From a bacterium UBP6_UBA1177 (GTDB taxonomy: Bacteria; UBP6; UBA1177), in the NCBI GenBank assembly GCA_002310995.1, contig DBYV01000035.1, forward strand, positions 12,238-76,237: a stretch of DNA of 64,000 nt, in the 5' to 3' direction. Under the pieces are notes generated by a model that did not search any database, was not told the origin of the DNA, and saw only the letters and a list, made by a program, of their open reading frames with translations. The translations under genes were made by a program, and so were the position numbers. Shown here in pieces: positions 24,354 to 33,587 of the stretch (position 1 is the first letter of the stretch; each line of letters starts with the position of its first letter).

Positions 24354-26489
24354 TTATTCTGCGGGAACGATAGCGATGTTGTCAAAAATTGCCCAGCGAG
24401 CTTTGCTCCCGTTACCTCCGAATTTGAATTCAAGAGAACATGTCTGGCCATTCCAGTTTTCAGCCGTAACGTTGGATGTATCAATCCAAGTATTGTTAAG
24501 ATCGCTGTTGCCGAAATCTATTGTGAGCGGACTGCCGCTTTCATTGTATTGCCAGCTTCCGTTAGTCACAAAATGATCAGTTTTATTCCACTTGTAATAA
24601 TAAGATTGAGTACCGCATTTAAGCAGGATGGAAATCGTTACTATCTGATCTGTGGCAAGCTGGAAAGATATTTTCTGCGGAAGTTTTGCGGTATCTGAAA
24701 TTTCAAAAGTGTGCGATTTAAGAACACTTTTAGCACTATTGCCTTTTGTCGCCGAAACTTTCAATGCTGGATTTTCTCCAAACATTGCCTTCTCAAAACT
24801 TCCATCGTCAGTTGTCCAAAGCCACGGCTCCTTATCAGAAGCCCAAACTGAGAAATCTCCGTTCCAGATTATATCTTTATCTGAAAGTTCGGGAACATTT
24901 GCGTGACCGGTTCCTGCGTGACCACCTTCATCAGAAAACTCTGATGTCTTTTTCCAAGTTTTGCCGTTGTCGGCACTGAAACGGAATTCATATTCGTATT
25001 CACCTGCCGAAGGGAACGCATAAGTGTATTTATATTCATCATTATTACCGAACGCGGTGCCGATCCCTGTGCCGTCATTAAAAGCTTCATTGACGTCAGC
25101 TTCATACCAAACATATTCCATCTCGGCATCTTTTGGTCTGACTCCGAACTGAGCTCTGACACCCATCAAAAATTCAGATGAATTGACTGTTTGATCAGTA
25201 AGTCCTTCAATATAAACTCTGCCGTAAAATGTTACTGGATAATCGAGTCTGAAAGTATAGTTGTCAGAATCTTTCGGATACTGAATATCAGCCCAGCCTA
25301 CGGAATAGTTGTGTTCCTCACCACCGCATTCTCCGCCGTAATAAACGAGCTCAAAATCATCGACTATAATTTCTGTTTCACCATAGCTGGAAGAGTTTCC
25401 AGTTCTAAACATAAGTCTCAATTCATTATTCTGCCATTTTTCTGCTGTAATCTCGGAACCGAAAATAATAATTACATCATGCATCTGAGGATTTTCGGTG
25501 TCATCGAAATTGACAGGTTGGTTAAAAACATTTTGTTTATGATTTGCATCCGTAGCAAGAACAAAAGCTCTGCTTTGCGCATGCCAGTTGTAGGAGTAAT
25601 AATTGTTATTGTTGTTCTTGTCCCACAACAAGCTTACTACGACAGGAGACGCCTTAAGAGCAGCCATTTTGAATTTAACGCCTACCGGAATTTCGGCATC
25701 AGCTGCGGATGCAAATTTGATTTGTATAACAGGCTGATTGTCATCATAAGATGTCGCGATTTTAAGAGCATTGTCGACATTTGTGTATGTCGTAACCGGA
25801 GTTCCTGCTTGATATTCAATTCCTTTCTTTTCCCAATATTTCGGTGTCCCGTCTTCATTCCATTCGCTGAAGTCGCCGTTCGGAATCTGGACACAAGCAG
25901 GATTAGGTTCAGTGTCACCGGTATCAGTGTCAGACGTATCCGCTGTGTCAGATGTATCTGCTGTGTCTGAAGTGTCTGATGTATCTGCTGTATCGGATGT
26001 GTCGGAAGTATCAGAGGTGTCGGAAGTATCAGATGTGTCCGATGTGTCTGAAGTGTCTGACGTATCAGATGTATCTGATGTGTCGGATGTGTCTGAAGTA
26101 TCGGACGTATCTGAAGTGTCGGAAGTATCAGAGGTGTCTGACGTATCAGATGTGTCCGATGTGTCTGAAGTATCGGACGTATCAGAAGTGTCGGTTGTGT
26201 CTGAAGTATCGGACGTATCAGAAGTATCGGACGTATCAGAAGTGTCGGTTGTGTCTGAAGTATCAGACGTGTCTGAAGTGTCGGATGTGTCGGATGTATC
26301 TGAAGTATCGGACGTATCAGAAGTGTCGGTTGTGTCAGACGGATCTTCTGTGTCGCTCGGATCTTCAACAATATCCTCATCCGTTACTTCGGAATCAGGA
26401 AGTTTGTCATCCGTTTTTTTGTCGTCTCCGCAGGATGTTACAAACATCATGAAGAGCAATGCCAATGCCAAAGTCATAAAATTTTTCAT
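24354..26489 (-). CDS. Large surface lipoprotein with Asp-Thr-Ser repeat stalk and two CBM-like domains
   Basis: 711 residues from the ATG at 26489, chosen for GGAGG 7 nt upstream; the open frame extends 55 codons further without a site. A lipoprotein signal ends in VTSC (C20). An acidic linker is followed by a tract of about 150 residues made almost only of DTS triplets with a few DTT and DTA (about 43-192). Two beta-sandwich modules follow, each opening with the same motif: IPNGDFSEWNEDGTPKYW and IIWNGDFSVWASDKEPW. This NGDF.EW pattern resembles carbohydrate-binding or discoidin-like domains found on exported enzymes, but no catalytic domain is visible. The stalk probably holds the domains off the cell surface. 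Confidence 0.8.
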   Translation of the reverse strand: MKNFMTLALALLFMMFVTSCGDDKKTDDKLPDSEVTDEDIVEDPSDTEDPSDTTDTSDTSDTSDTSDTSDTSDTSDTSDTTDTSDTSDTSDTSDTSDTTDTSDTSDTSDTSDTSDTSDTSDTSDTSDTSDTSDTSDTSDTSDTSDTSDTSDTSDTSDTSDTSDTSDTADTSDTSDTADTSDTADTSDTDTGDTEPNPACVQIPNGDFSEWNEDGTPKYWEKKGIEYQAGTPVTTYTNVDNALKIATSYDDNQPVIQIKFASAADAEIPVGVKFKMAALKASPVVVSLLWDKNNNNNYYSYNWHAQSRAFVLATDANHKQNVFNQPVNFDDTENPQMHDVIIIFGSEITAEKWQNNELRLMFRTGNSSSYGETEIIVDDFELVYYGGECGGEEHNYSVGWADIQYPKDSDNYTFRLDYPVTFYGRVYIEGLTDQTVNSSEFLMGVRAQFGVRPKDAEMEYVWYEADVNEAFNDGTGIGTAFGNNDEYKYTYAFPSAGEYEYEFRFSADNGKTWKKTSEFSDEGGHAGTGHANVPELSDKDIIWNGDFSVWASDKEPWLWTTDDGSFEKAMFGENPALKVSATKGNSAKSVLKSHTFEISDTAKLPQKISFQLATDQIVTISILLKCGTQSYYYKWNKTDHFVTNGSWQYNESGSPLTIDFGNSDLNNTWIDTSNVTAENWNGQTCSLEFKFGGNGSKARWAIFDNIAIVPAE
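25913..26360. repeat. Low-complexity 9-nt repeat tract encoding (Asp-Thr-Ser)n
   Basis: About 450 bp of degenerate GTGTCTGA(A/C)GTATCGGA-type units on the + strand, equal to (Asp-Thr-Ser)n on the coding minus strand. Codon use varies among units (TCT, TCC and TCA for Ser; GTA and GTG on the opposite strand), so it is old or under selection for protein rather than DNA identity. It is prone to length change by slippage. Confidence 0.95.
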
Positions 26490-26640
26490 CTTTTTGCCTC
26501 CAAAACTAAAAAAGTGCCAAAACAAACGACAGATTATAGTGTCATTCTTAATTAAAGCAATGAAAAAGTTCTTAAAGAGAGTTGCAAAAAAAACAAAAAA
26601 TGATAAATAGAGCGGTTTTAATTGTTTCATGGAGAACAAA

Positions 26641-27246
26641 ATGCAAAAAAACATCAGACCTTATTCAGGACTTGTTCCGATAGTTGTTGAAAAGGAAGGC
26701 GGCGGCGAAAGATCTTACGACATCTACTCCCGTCTGCTCAAAGACCGCATCATTTTCATAGGCGAAGAAATCACTGACGACCTTGCAAACGCCGTTGTTG
26801 CAGAGCTTCTTCTTCTCGAAGGACAGGACAGCGAACAGGATATCTACATTTATGTCAACAGCCCTGGCGGATCGGTAACGGCAGGACTCGCAATCTATGA
26901 CACGATTCAATACATTAAGCCCGATGTTTCTATGATTTGTGTCGGTCAGGCCGCTAGCATGGCTGCTGTTCTTATGTCTTGTGGAGCAAAAGGAAAAAGA
27001 TTTGCCCTTCCCAACTCCCGCATCATGATTCACCAGCCTATGGGCGGTTTCCGCGGTCAGGCAACCGATATAGAAATTCAGGCGAAAGAGATACTTTTCA
27101 TCAAAGACCGCCTACTTCAGATACTCCATTCGCATACAGGCAAAGATATTGAAACTCTCCGCGCTGATATGGAACGCGATTTCTTCATGTCAGCTGAAGA
27201 AGCCGTTAAATACGGTCTGATTGATAGTGTGGTAACAAAAAGATAG
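26641..27246 (+). CDS. clpP: ATP-dependent Clp protease proteolytic subunit
   Basis: 201 residues from the ATG at 26641, preceded by GGAG at 6 nt; an ATG 12 nt upstream overlaps that site. The catalytic serine lies in [11 protein letters not shown] (about residue 105), the histidine in [10 protein letters not shown] (about 130), and the Asp follows in the usual place. The [19 protein letters not shown] block is canonical. ClpP forms a tetradecameric chamber that degrades proteins fed by ClpX, encoded next. The clpP-clpX-lon order is common. Length and motifs are complete. Confidence 0.97.
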   Translation: MQKNIRPYSGLVPIVVEKEGGGERSYDIYSRLLKDRIIFIGEEITDDLANAVVAELLLLEGQDSEQDIYIYVNSPGGSVTAGLAIYDTIQYIKPDVSMICVGQAASMAAVLMSCGAKGKRFALPNSRIMIHQPMGGFRGQATDIEIQAKEILFIKDRLLQILHSHTGKDIETLRADMERDFFMSAEEAVKYGLIDSVVTKR

Positions 27247-27252
27247 GTCAAA

Positions 27253-28521
27253 ATGGCACAACGAAACAAACAGGACATCCACTGCTCTTTCTGCGGAAGA
27301 CCGCAGACAGAAGTAGAAAGAATAATTTACGGCAGAAACGCTTACATTTGCAATGAATGTGTGGAAATGTGCGCAGAGCTTCTTGGAGAAAACGCTCAAG
27401 TTGCAGAAAACAAAGAACCGAAAAGTAGCAGAAACGAGGGAATTCATACGACTCCGATGCAAATAAAATCTTATCTTGATCAGTTCGTCATCGGTCAGGA
27501 ATATGCGAAAAAAGTTCTCTCCGTCGCAGTTTACAACCACTACAAAAGGGTTCGTTCGCTGCAAAAAACCAATATTCAAAAAAGCAATATCCTGCTTCTC
27601 GGCCCAACAGGTTCGGGAAAAACGCTTCTGGCCAGAACTTTGGCAACTTTCCTTGACGTTCCGTTCAGTATTGCCGATGCAACGACGCTCACAGAAGCCG
27701 GATATGTCGGCGAAGATGTCGAAAATGTTCTTCTTTCGCTGATTCAGGCGGCGAATTACGACATCGAAAAGGCAGAACACGGCATAATTTATATTGATGA
27801 AATCGACAAAATCGCCAGAAAATCTGAAAATACTTCGATAACACGCGATGTCAGCGGCGAAGGAGTACAGCAGGCGCTTCTGAAAATAATAGAAGGAACT
27901 GTTGCGAACGTGCCTCCGACAGGCGGCAGAAAACATCCGCATCAGGAATATCTGAAAATTGACACTTCCAACATTCTTTTCATTGTCGGCGGCGCATTCG
28001 AAGGGATTGAAAAAATCATTGCGCGCAGAATCGGCAGAAAGAAAGTCGGCTTCGGCTCAGAAACCGGCAAAAAAATCGAAGAAAAACACATACTCTCCGA
28101 AATTCAGCCGGAAGATCTTCTCCGTTTCGGACTTATCCCTGAACTTATCGGCAGACTCCCGATGACAGCTTACCTCGAAGAACTTACCGCAGATGAACTG
28201 CGCAGAGTTCTGACCGAGCCAAAAAACGCGCTGATTACTCAGTACAAAGAGCTTTTCATGCTGGACGGAATCGAACTTTCCTTTTCAGATGGTGCTCTTG
28301 ACGCAATCGTCAAAAAGACCGAGCAGCTTAAAACAGGCGCCCGTGGTCTGAGACGCATACTCGAAACAGCCATGCTTGACATAATGTATGACACACCCGA
28401 AGAAAAGGAAAACCTTAAAGAAATCGTTATCACACCTGAAGTGATCACATCAGGCAAAAAACCTCTGAAAAAATATAAAATCGAACAATCCAAAAATAGA
28501 AATACCGGCAAAGGAGCATAG
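27253..28521 (+). CDS. clpX: ClpX unfoldase, ATPase subunit of ClpXP
   Basis: 422 residues. An N-terminal zinc-binding domain has four Cys (CSFC..CNEC, residues 11-36), then an AAA+ core: Walker A GPTGSGKT (about 118), Walker [10 protein letters not shown], and pore-type [18 protein letters not shown] is the IGF-type loop region used for docking on ClpP. ClpX unfolds tagged substrates and threads them into ClpP. It starts 6 nt after clpP. Confidence 0.97.
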   Translation: MAQRNKQDIHCSFCGRPQTEVERIIYGRNAYICNECVEMCAELLGENAQVAENKEPKSSRNEGIHTTPMQIKSYLDQFVIGQEYAKKVLSVAVYNHYKRVRSLQKTNIQKSNILLLGPTGSGKTLLARTLATFLDVPFSIADATTLTEAGYVGEDVENVLLSLIQAANYDIEKAEHGIIYIDEIDKIARKSENTSITRDVSGEGVQQALLKIIEGTVANVPPTGGRKHPHQEYLKIDTSNILFIVGGAFEGIEKIIARRIGRKKVGFGSETGKKIEEKHILSEIQPEDLLRFGLIPELIGRLPMTAYLEELTADELRRVLTEPKNALITQYKELFMLDGIELSFSDGALDAIVKKTEQLKTGARGLRRILETAMLDIMYDTPEEKENLKEIVITPEVITSGKKPLKKYKIEQSKNRNTGKGA

Positions 28522-28526
28522 TTTTA

Positions 28527-30875
28527 ATGATTTCCAAAAATACTTTTCCACTGTTTCTCTACAACGACACTGTTATATTTCCCTATTACTCGTTCACCAT
28601 TTCAGTTGATGATCCCTATGAACACGAAGTCTTCAGCAGGGCTTTCGAAAAAGAAGAACAGGTTGTTGTTGCGGCATTCAAAAAGCTTCCCGATGATCCT
28701 GAAAAAAGCATTTTTCTTCCAGTGGCTACACTTTGCGATGTCATTCACTTAGAAGAAGTTGAAAACAGAAGGTACAAAGTTGTTCTTGCCGGTGCGAAAC
28801 GCGTCCTTTTTTACTCTTATCAACGTGATCCGCAAACTCATCTTTTCACGGTAAAAGTCAAAGAGTTCAAGACAACTTTTCCGAAGGAGAAAAACCCTGC
28901 AACTGCAAGAAGAATCCTGGAAGATGCTCTCAAAAGATACTTTGACATAGCAGGTTTTCCGCCGGAGAAAGCAAATCAGATCACCGAGGAGGAAAATCTT
29001 GAAGATTTCGTCGACTGCTGCGCCTCATCCCTGGATCAGTCCATGGACCCCGAAGGTTTCCGCAGAGTTTTTGAAGAGAAGGATCTTTACAAAAGAATAC
29101 TTGATCTTACAAAGATTTTCCTTGCCGAAACCAACATTGCAAACATTGAAAACGAAATAGACGACGAGGTTCACGAGCGTTTTGAAAGAAGTCAGCGCGA
29201 GCAGTTTTTAAGAGAGAAAATCCGAGTTCTCAACGAAGAACTGAACGGAGAAAACTATCAAGGCGATTCCGAGAACGGCGGCGATCCGAACAAAAGTCTG
29301 AATTTCGACCTCAATTCTTTCAAGGCGCCGGATTATGTAAAAGAACGTCTTAAAACCGAACTCACGAAATCGGCACGTATTCCTCCCTTCACGCCGGAAC
29401 AGGAAGTTATAAGAAATTACATAGAAACAATTCAATCGCTTCCGTGGGAAGAATCGACAAAGTGTGAAATAGATATCGACTGCGCCAGAAAGCAGCTTGA
29501 CGATGACCACTACGGACTTACCGAAGTCAAGGAACGGATTCTTGAATATCTGGCTGTTCTCAAACTTTCCGGAAATCTGAAAGCTCCGATAATCTGTCTC
29601 GCCGGCCCTCCCGGAGTGGGCAAAACGAGTATTGCATCCTCTCTTGCCGCGGCAACCGGAAGAAAATTCGTTCGTCAGTCATTGGGTGGTCTTCGCGACG
29701 AAGCCGAAATCAGAGGTCACAGACGCACCTATTTAGCTGCTCTGCCAGGGAAAATCATCCTTTCGCTTCAAAAGGTCAAAGTCAACAACCCGCTGTTTTT
29801 GTTGGATGAAATTGACAAACTCGGTGCTGACTACAAAGGTGACCCATCTTCCGCGCTGCTTGAAGTTCTCGACCCGGAGCAGAACAAAACTTTTACAGAT
29901 CACTTTCTTGACCTTGAATTTGACCTCAGCAACGTCCTTTTTGTCGCTACTGCAAACGACAAAAACAAAATTCCAGTTGCACTGAAAGACAGGATGGAAG
30001 TCATTGATATTGACGGTTACACAACTTTCGAGAAGAAAAATATCGCAAAAAAACATCTCATTCCGAAAGAGAAAAAGCTCAACGGAATCGAGGACACCAA
30101 TCTGGATTTTACAGAAGATGCCTTAGATTTACTGATAAAATCATATACTTGCGAAGCAGGAGTGCGTGAACTCGAAAGAAAAATCGCATCAATTTGCAGA
30201 AAAACCGCACTTGCCAAAGCGGAAGGCAAAGAAACGGAATCAACTATAACCAAAGAAAATCTCGGCAAATATCTCGGAGTCGAAAAATATTCCGAGGACG
30301 CAATCGGCAAAGAGCCTGAAATCGGCGTTGTCAACGGTCTGGCTTGGACCCCATACGGTGGAACAGTTCTTCAAGTCGAAGCGATAAAATATCCTGGGAA
30401 AGGTGGTTTTGAAGTCACCGGCAGTCTCGGTGATGTAATGAAAGAATCTGTAAAGATTGCAGCAAGTTATGTCCGTTCACTCTTCTCTGAAAATAAAATT
30501 GTAGATGACGAAATATGGGACAAACAGACTATCCACATCCACTTTCCGGACGGCGCGACGCCAAAAGACGGACCTTCAGCCGGCGGCGCGATTTCGCTTG
30601 CAATTGCCTCCTTAATGTCGGGAATTCCGGTGCAGCCGAAAATCGCTATGACAGGCGAAGTTTCGCTCAAAGGAAAAATCACGAAAATAGGCGGTCTCAA
30701 AGCAAAAGTCATGGCAGCAAAACAGGCTGGAATTACGAAACTTTTCATTCCCGAGGAAAACCGCGGTGACTACAGTGAAATTCCAGATGAAATCAAGGAC
30801 GGAATCAAAGTAAAATTCGTAAAAGAGTGCCGCGAAATTCTGAAGGAAGCTCTTCCCGAACTTAAAATCAGCTGA
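28527..30875 (+). CDS. lon: ATP-dependent protease Lon
   Basis: 782 residues. The N-terminal substrate-binding domain (about 1-200) and coiled coil are followed by an AAA+ domain with Walker A GPPGVGKTS (about 360) and Walker B NPLFLLDEIDK, and a C-terminal protease domain with the catalytic Ser in PKDGPSAGGA (about 683) and Lys in KAKVMAAKQAG (about 725). The length is typical. Lon degrades damaged and regulatory proteins in the cytoplasm. It begins 5 nt after clpX with AAGGAG about 10 nt upstream. Its last 8 nt overlap the convergent DUF523 gene. Confidence 0.97.
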   Translation: MISKNTFPLFLYNDTVIFPYYSFTISVDDPYEHEVFSRAFEKEEQVVVAAFKKLPDDPEKSIFLPVATLCDVIHLEEVENRRYKVVLAGAKRVLFYSYQRDPQTHLFTVKVKEFKTTFPKEKNPATARRILEDALKRYFDIAGFPPEKANQITEEENLEDFVDCCASSLDQSMDPEGFRRVFEEKDLYKRILDLTKIFLAETNIANIENEIDDEVHERFERSQREQFLREKIRVLNEELNGENYQGDSENGGDPNKSLNFDLNSFKAPDYVKERLKTELTKSARIPPFTPEQEVIRNYIETIQSLPWEESTKCEIDIDCARKQLDDDHYGLTEVKERILEYLAVLKLSGNLKAPIICLAGPPGVGKTSIASSLAAATGRKFVRQSLGGLRDEAEIRGHRRTYLAALPGKIILSLQKVKVNNPLFLLDEIDKLGADYKGDPSSALLEVLDPEQNKTFTDHFLDLEFDLSNVLFVATANDKNKIPVALKDRMEVIDIDGYTTFEKKNIAKKHLIPKEKKLNGIEDTNLDFTEDALDLLIKSYTCEAGVRELERKIASICRKTALAKAEGKETESTITKENLGKYLGVEKYSEDAIGKEPEIGVVNGLAWTPYGGTVLQVEAIKYPGKGGFEVTGSLGDVMKESVKIAASYVRSLFSENKIVDDEIWDKQTIHIHFPDGATPKDGPSAGGAISLAIASLMSGIPVQPKIAMTGEVSLKGKITKIGGLKAKVMAAKQAGITKLFIPEENRGDYSEIPDEIKDGIKVKFVKECREILKEALPELKIS

Positions 30876-31407
30876 AAAATCCAGCAAAACAAGCAGGAAT
30901 TCTGCCGTATTTCAAAAAAACTTTTTTGAGAAAATCTTGAGTTTTTTCCTTCTCTTTCAAGTCTTCTTCCGTCAGAACAGGCGTATCGGGAAAAAGTGCG
31001 AGAACTCTCTCCGCAAAAAATCCGCTCGCTTCGTAAGAAATGATTTTTTCACTTTTTCCTTCAAAAAGTTTGGTGTTTTTTACTCCACAGCTCGGACTTT
31101 TTGCTTTAAGAAAAAAACCATCAATATTTATCAATGTTTCTAAATAGTTATTTGAATATTCAAGCATTTTTTCGGTCCAGAATTTTCCGGTTTCAGGCTG
31201 AAAGAGGAGATTTTTTTCGTCAATTCTGATAACTCTGATTTTTTCGCGCGGGCAGCCTAAATCTATCGCGATTTCGGGGCACCAATGAATGATTTCCGCG
31301 TGTTTTTTGAGATTTTCGGCAAAATCGCAGAAAAAATCTTTCCCGTCATAGCGGCATTTGTCGAATCCGAAGCATCTGCTCATATAAATTTTTGGTTTTT
31401 TGCTCAT
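30868..31407 (-). CDS. DUF523 family protein
   Basis: 179 residues from the ATG at 31407, with GGGAGG 5 nt upstream. Family landmarks are the early SRCFGFDKCRYDG segment with two Cys, CPEIAIDLGCPRE, and FFLKAKSPSCGV. The conserved cysteines suggest metal or iron-sulfur binding, but the function of DUF523 is not established. It overlaps the end of lon by 8 nt on the opposite strand. Confidence 0.85.
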   Translation of the reverse strand: MSKKPKIYMSRCFGFDKCRYDGKDFFCDFAENLKKHAEIIHWCPEIAIDLGCPREKIRVIRIDEKNLLFQPETGKFWTEKMLEYSNNYLETLINIDGFFLKAKSPSCGVKNTKLFEGKSEKIISYEASGFFAERVLALFPDTPVLTEEDLKEKEKTQDFLKKVFLKYGRIPACFAGFFS

Positions 31408-31758
31408 TTTTTCCTCCCGAAAAGTCATTTTTTCAATAGCCTTTTAAAAAAAAAAGTCCATTTCATTTTAGACGTGACGACGTAATGGTGCAACGACGTG
31501 ACGATGAAATAACGTGACGATGGAATCAACCGAAAATTTGACTCTTTTTGAAAGAAGACTAACATTTTTATGCCTGCCCGGTGCGTGAGCTTGGGGCGTT
31601 AGAAGTTTTTTCCTATTTAAATTTTGGGGTTTGTACTTACTACCGTGAATGTTGATCGGTTCGGCTTTCCCCACCTGTGAGCACAGGATAAAGCTTGCTT
31701 CGGGCCACGGCCACGGCGGGTTTTCTGATTATTTTCCGAAAATTCAGATGTTTTCAGG
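31408..31758. other. 350-bp non-coding stretch with short repeats and hairpins
   Basis: No convincing gene. About 31471-31525 carries degenerate direct units of ACGTGACGAYG (ACGTGACGACGTAATG, ACGACGTGACGATGAA, ACGTGACGATGGAA). A perfect hairpin CCTGTG-AG-CACAGG lies at about 31673-31686, followed by a GC-rich GGCCACGGCCACGGC. The part at about 31564-31720 is more GC-rich than its flanks and may be the remnant of a dispersed element. A 68-codon open frame on the minus strand covers it but has no ribosome site. Confidence 0.55.
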
Positions 31759-33438
31759 TTATTTTTTTGAACCTTTTTTCTGGTTCACAAGGTGTGTGTA
31801 GAGTGTTCTTCTTATCTTTTTGGTCGAAGTTTTCTGGAATTCTTCAGTATGTATCCTGATTTCCGAAATTTTTGCATACGCAGGAAGAGTTTCATTCAGT
31901 TCATCCCGGTTCTGCTGCATGATTCCTACGAGCTGATCCTCTGTGACATTTTCAGCTTTCATTTTGTCATAATCGGGATAAACAAACGCTATCAGCCTCC
32001 CTTTGCCGCCGTCGAGAACGAGCGATTCTGAGACAAACGGCATATAGTTGATTTTGAGTTCGATCTCTTCCGGATAGATGTTCTGCCCGGACGAAGAAAG
32101 AATCATGTTCTTCAGTCTTCCGCAGATAAAAAGGAAGCCGTCTTTGTCTATTCTGCCAAGGTCACCGGTGTGAAGCCATCCTTCGCTGTCGAGAACTTCG
32201 GCGGTCTCCTTCTCCATTTTGTAGTAGCCGCTCATTATGTTCTCCCCTTTGACGCAGATCTCGCCTACTCCTTTTTTGTCGGGATTGTCGATTTTGGCAG
32301 TCAAGTAGGTCATGATTTTTCCGCAGCTGCCGATTTTGCGGTTATCTGCGTAGTCGGTGTATGCGATAAGCGGTGCGCACTCGGTCATTCCGTATCCGGT
32401 CGTGAATCTGACGCCTGATTTGAGAAGGAACGATTCGATTTTCGGGTTGAAAGCGGCTCCGCCGGAGATGACTTCGTAACACTTTCCGCCGAAGAAATCG
32501 CTGATCCCCTTCCCTATTTTCTTCATTATTATCTGTCTGATGCCGGGAATCGCCATAAGAATCCTCATTTTCTTGGTCTCAAGTAGCGGACGGATCTTTG
32601 AAGTGTATATTTTTTCAAGGATGAGCGGAACCGAAATGACAAGAAAAGGCTTGGCTTCGCCGAAAGCCTTGATAAGAATTTTCGGTGTCGGTGTTCTGCT
32701 CATGAAAATTATGTGAAGCCCTCTTGCAACCTGAAGAAGAAAGTCAAAAGCGCATCCGAAACAGTGTGCCAGCGGGAGAAACGAAACCATTGCCTCACCG
32801 CCTTTCGGAAGAGAATCAATGGCATACTGGATATTCGCCATAAGACAGTTGTGCGAAATCATGACACCTTTTGAAAAACCGGTCGTTCCTGATGTGTAGA
32901 CTATCGTCGCAAGATCGGTCTTTGCAGGAATTTCAAAAGAAAGCGTTTCTTTCGTAATAGTCTGTGTTTTAACAAAATTATCAATAATTCCGGCAATTTT
33001 TTCACTCAGATTTTCTTCTTTTGAAAACACCGCCGACATATCTTCAAGTTTGAAAACGGCTTCGACTTCCGGAAGCTGCGCGAAATTAAGTTTTTCTTCT
33101 ATTATGAGTTCAGAAGCGAAAAAGAGCTTTGAATCGGAGTGATTGACAAGATGGTGTATCTCTTCAGCCGTAAAATCGCTGAGAAGCGGAACGATTACAG
33201 CGCCGTAAGTCACTGTTGCAAGGTAGGTTACAGCCCAGTTTACCGAATTTTTGCCGCAGAGAGCGATCTTGTCGCCTTTTTTTATGCCGATAGCTTTGAA
33301 TATCTCATGTAACTCTTTTATTTTATTGGCTGTTTCGCCGAAAGTAAGAGGCTCTGAACCGTAATCGCTGAAACACGGTTTATCCCAATTCAGTTTAAAG
33401 GAATCTTCAAAAACCTTTACGAGATCTTCTTTCAACAT
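31759..33438 (-). CDS. AMP-dependent acyl-CoA synthetase/ligase (FadD-like)
   Basis: 559 residues from the ATG at 33438, preceded by GGAGGGG; an earlier in-frame Met at 33456 lacks this. ANL-superfamily motifs are complete: TIVYTSGTTGFSKGVMISH (P-loop A3, about 188-206), GYGMTECAP (A5), WLHTGDLGRIDKDGF (A7), GRLKNMIL (A8) and the catalytic Lys region TSTKKIRR near the C-terminus (A10). It probably activates a long-chain fatty acid to acyl-CoA through an acyl-AMP, but the chain length is not deducible. It stands alone, with no beta-oxidation genes nearby. Confidence 0.9.
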   Translation of the reverse strand: MLKEDLVKVFEDSFKLNWDKPCFSDYGSEPLTFGETANKIKELHEIFKAIGIKKGDKIALCGKNSVNWAVTYLATVTYGAVIVPLLSDFTAEEIHHLVNHSDSKLFFASELIIEEKLNFAQLPEVEAVFKLEDMSAVFSKEENLSEKIAGIIDNFVKTQTITKETLSFEIPAKTDLATIVYTSGTTGFSKGVMISHNCLMANIQYAIDSLPKGGEAMVSFLPLAHCFGCAFDFLLQVARGLHIIFMSRTPTPKILIKAFGEAKPFLVISVPLILEKIYTSKIRPLLETKKMRILMAIPGIRQIIMKKIGKGISDFFGGKCYEVISGGAAFNPKIESFLLKSGVRFTTGYGMTECAPLIAYTDYADNRKIGSCGKIMTYLTAKIDNPDKKGVGEICVKGENIMSGYYKMEKETAEVLDSEGWLHTGDLGRIDKDGFLFICGRLKNMILSSSGQNIYPEEIELKINYMPFVSESLVLDGGKGRLIAFVYPDYDKMKAENVTEDQLVGIMQQNRDELNETLPAYAKISEIRIHTEEFQKTSTKKIRRTLYTHLVNQKKGSKK

Positions 33439-33587
33439 TTTCCCCTCCGGAAGCAAAAAACCTGCAAAAAATAGCGTTTTTAAGGCTTCGTGTCAACAAT
33501 AGAACCGCTATTTATTGTTTTAACTGGACAAAAAGGGCTCTTTTTGTATTATCGCGCGGTTTTATTAAGTTTTTTGGTCAAAGCAAT

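Noticed and set aside
25912..26610. 232-codon open frame of Val-Ser-Asp/Glu repeats on the + strand
   Set aside because: It is the antisense shadow of the Asp-Thr-Ser tract; it has no ribosome site and the minus-strand frame has a clear lipoprotein signal and downstream domains.
31468..31674. 68-codon minus-strand frame in the 31.4-31.7 kb gap
   Set aside because: No ribosome site, no family motif, and it runs through the short repeats.
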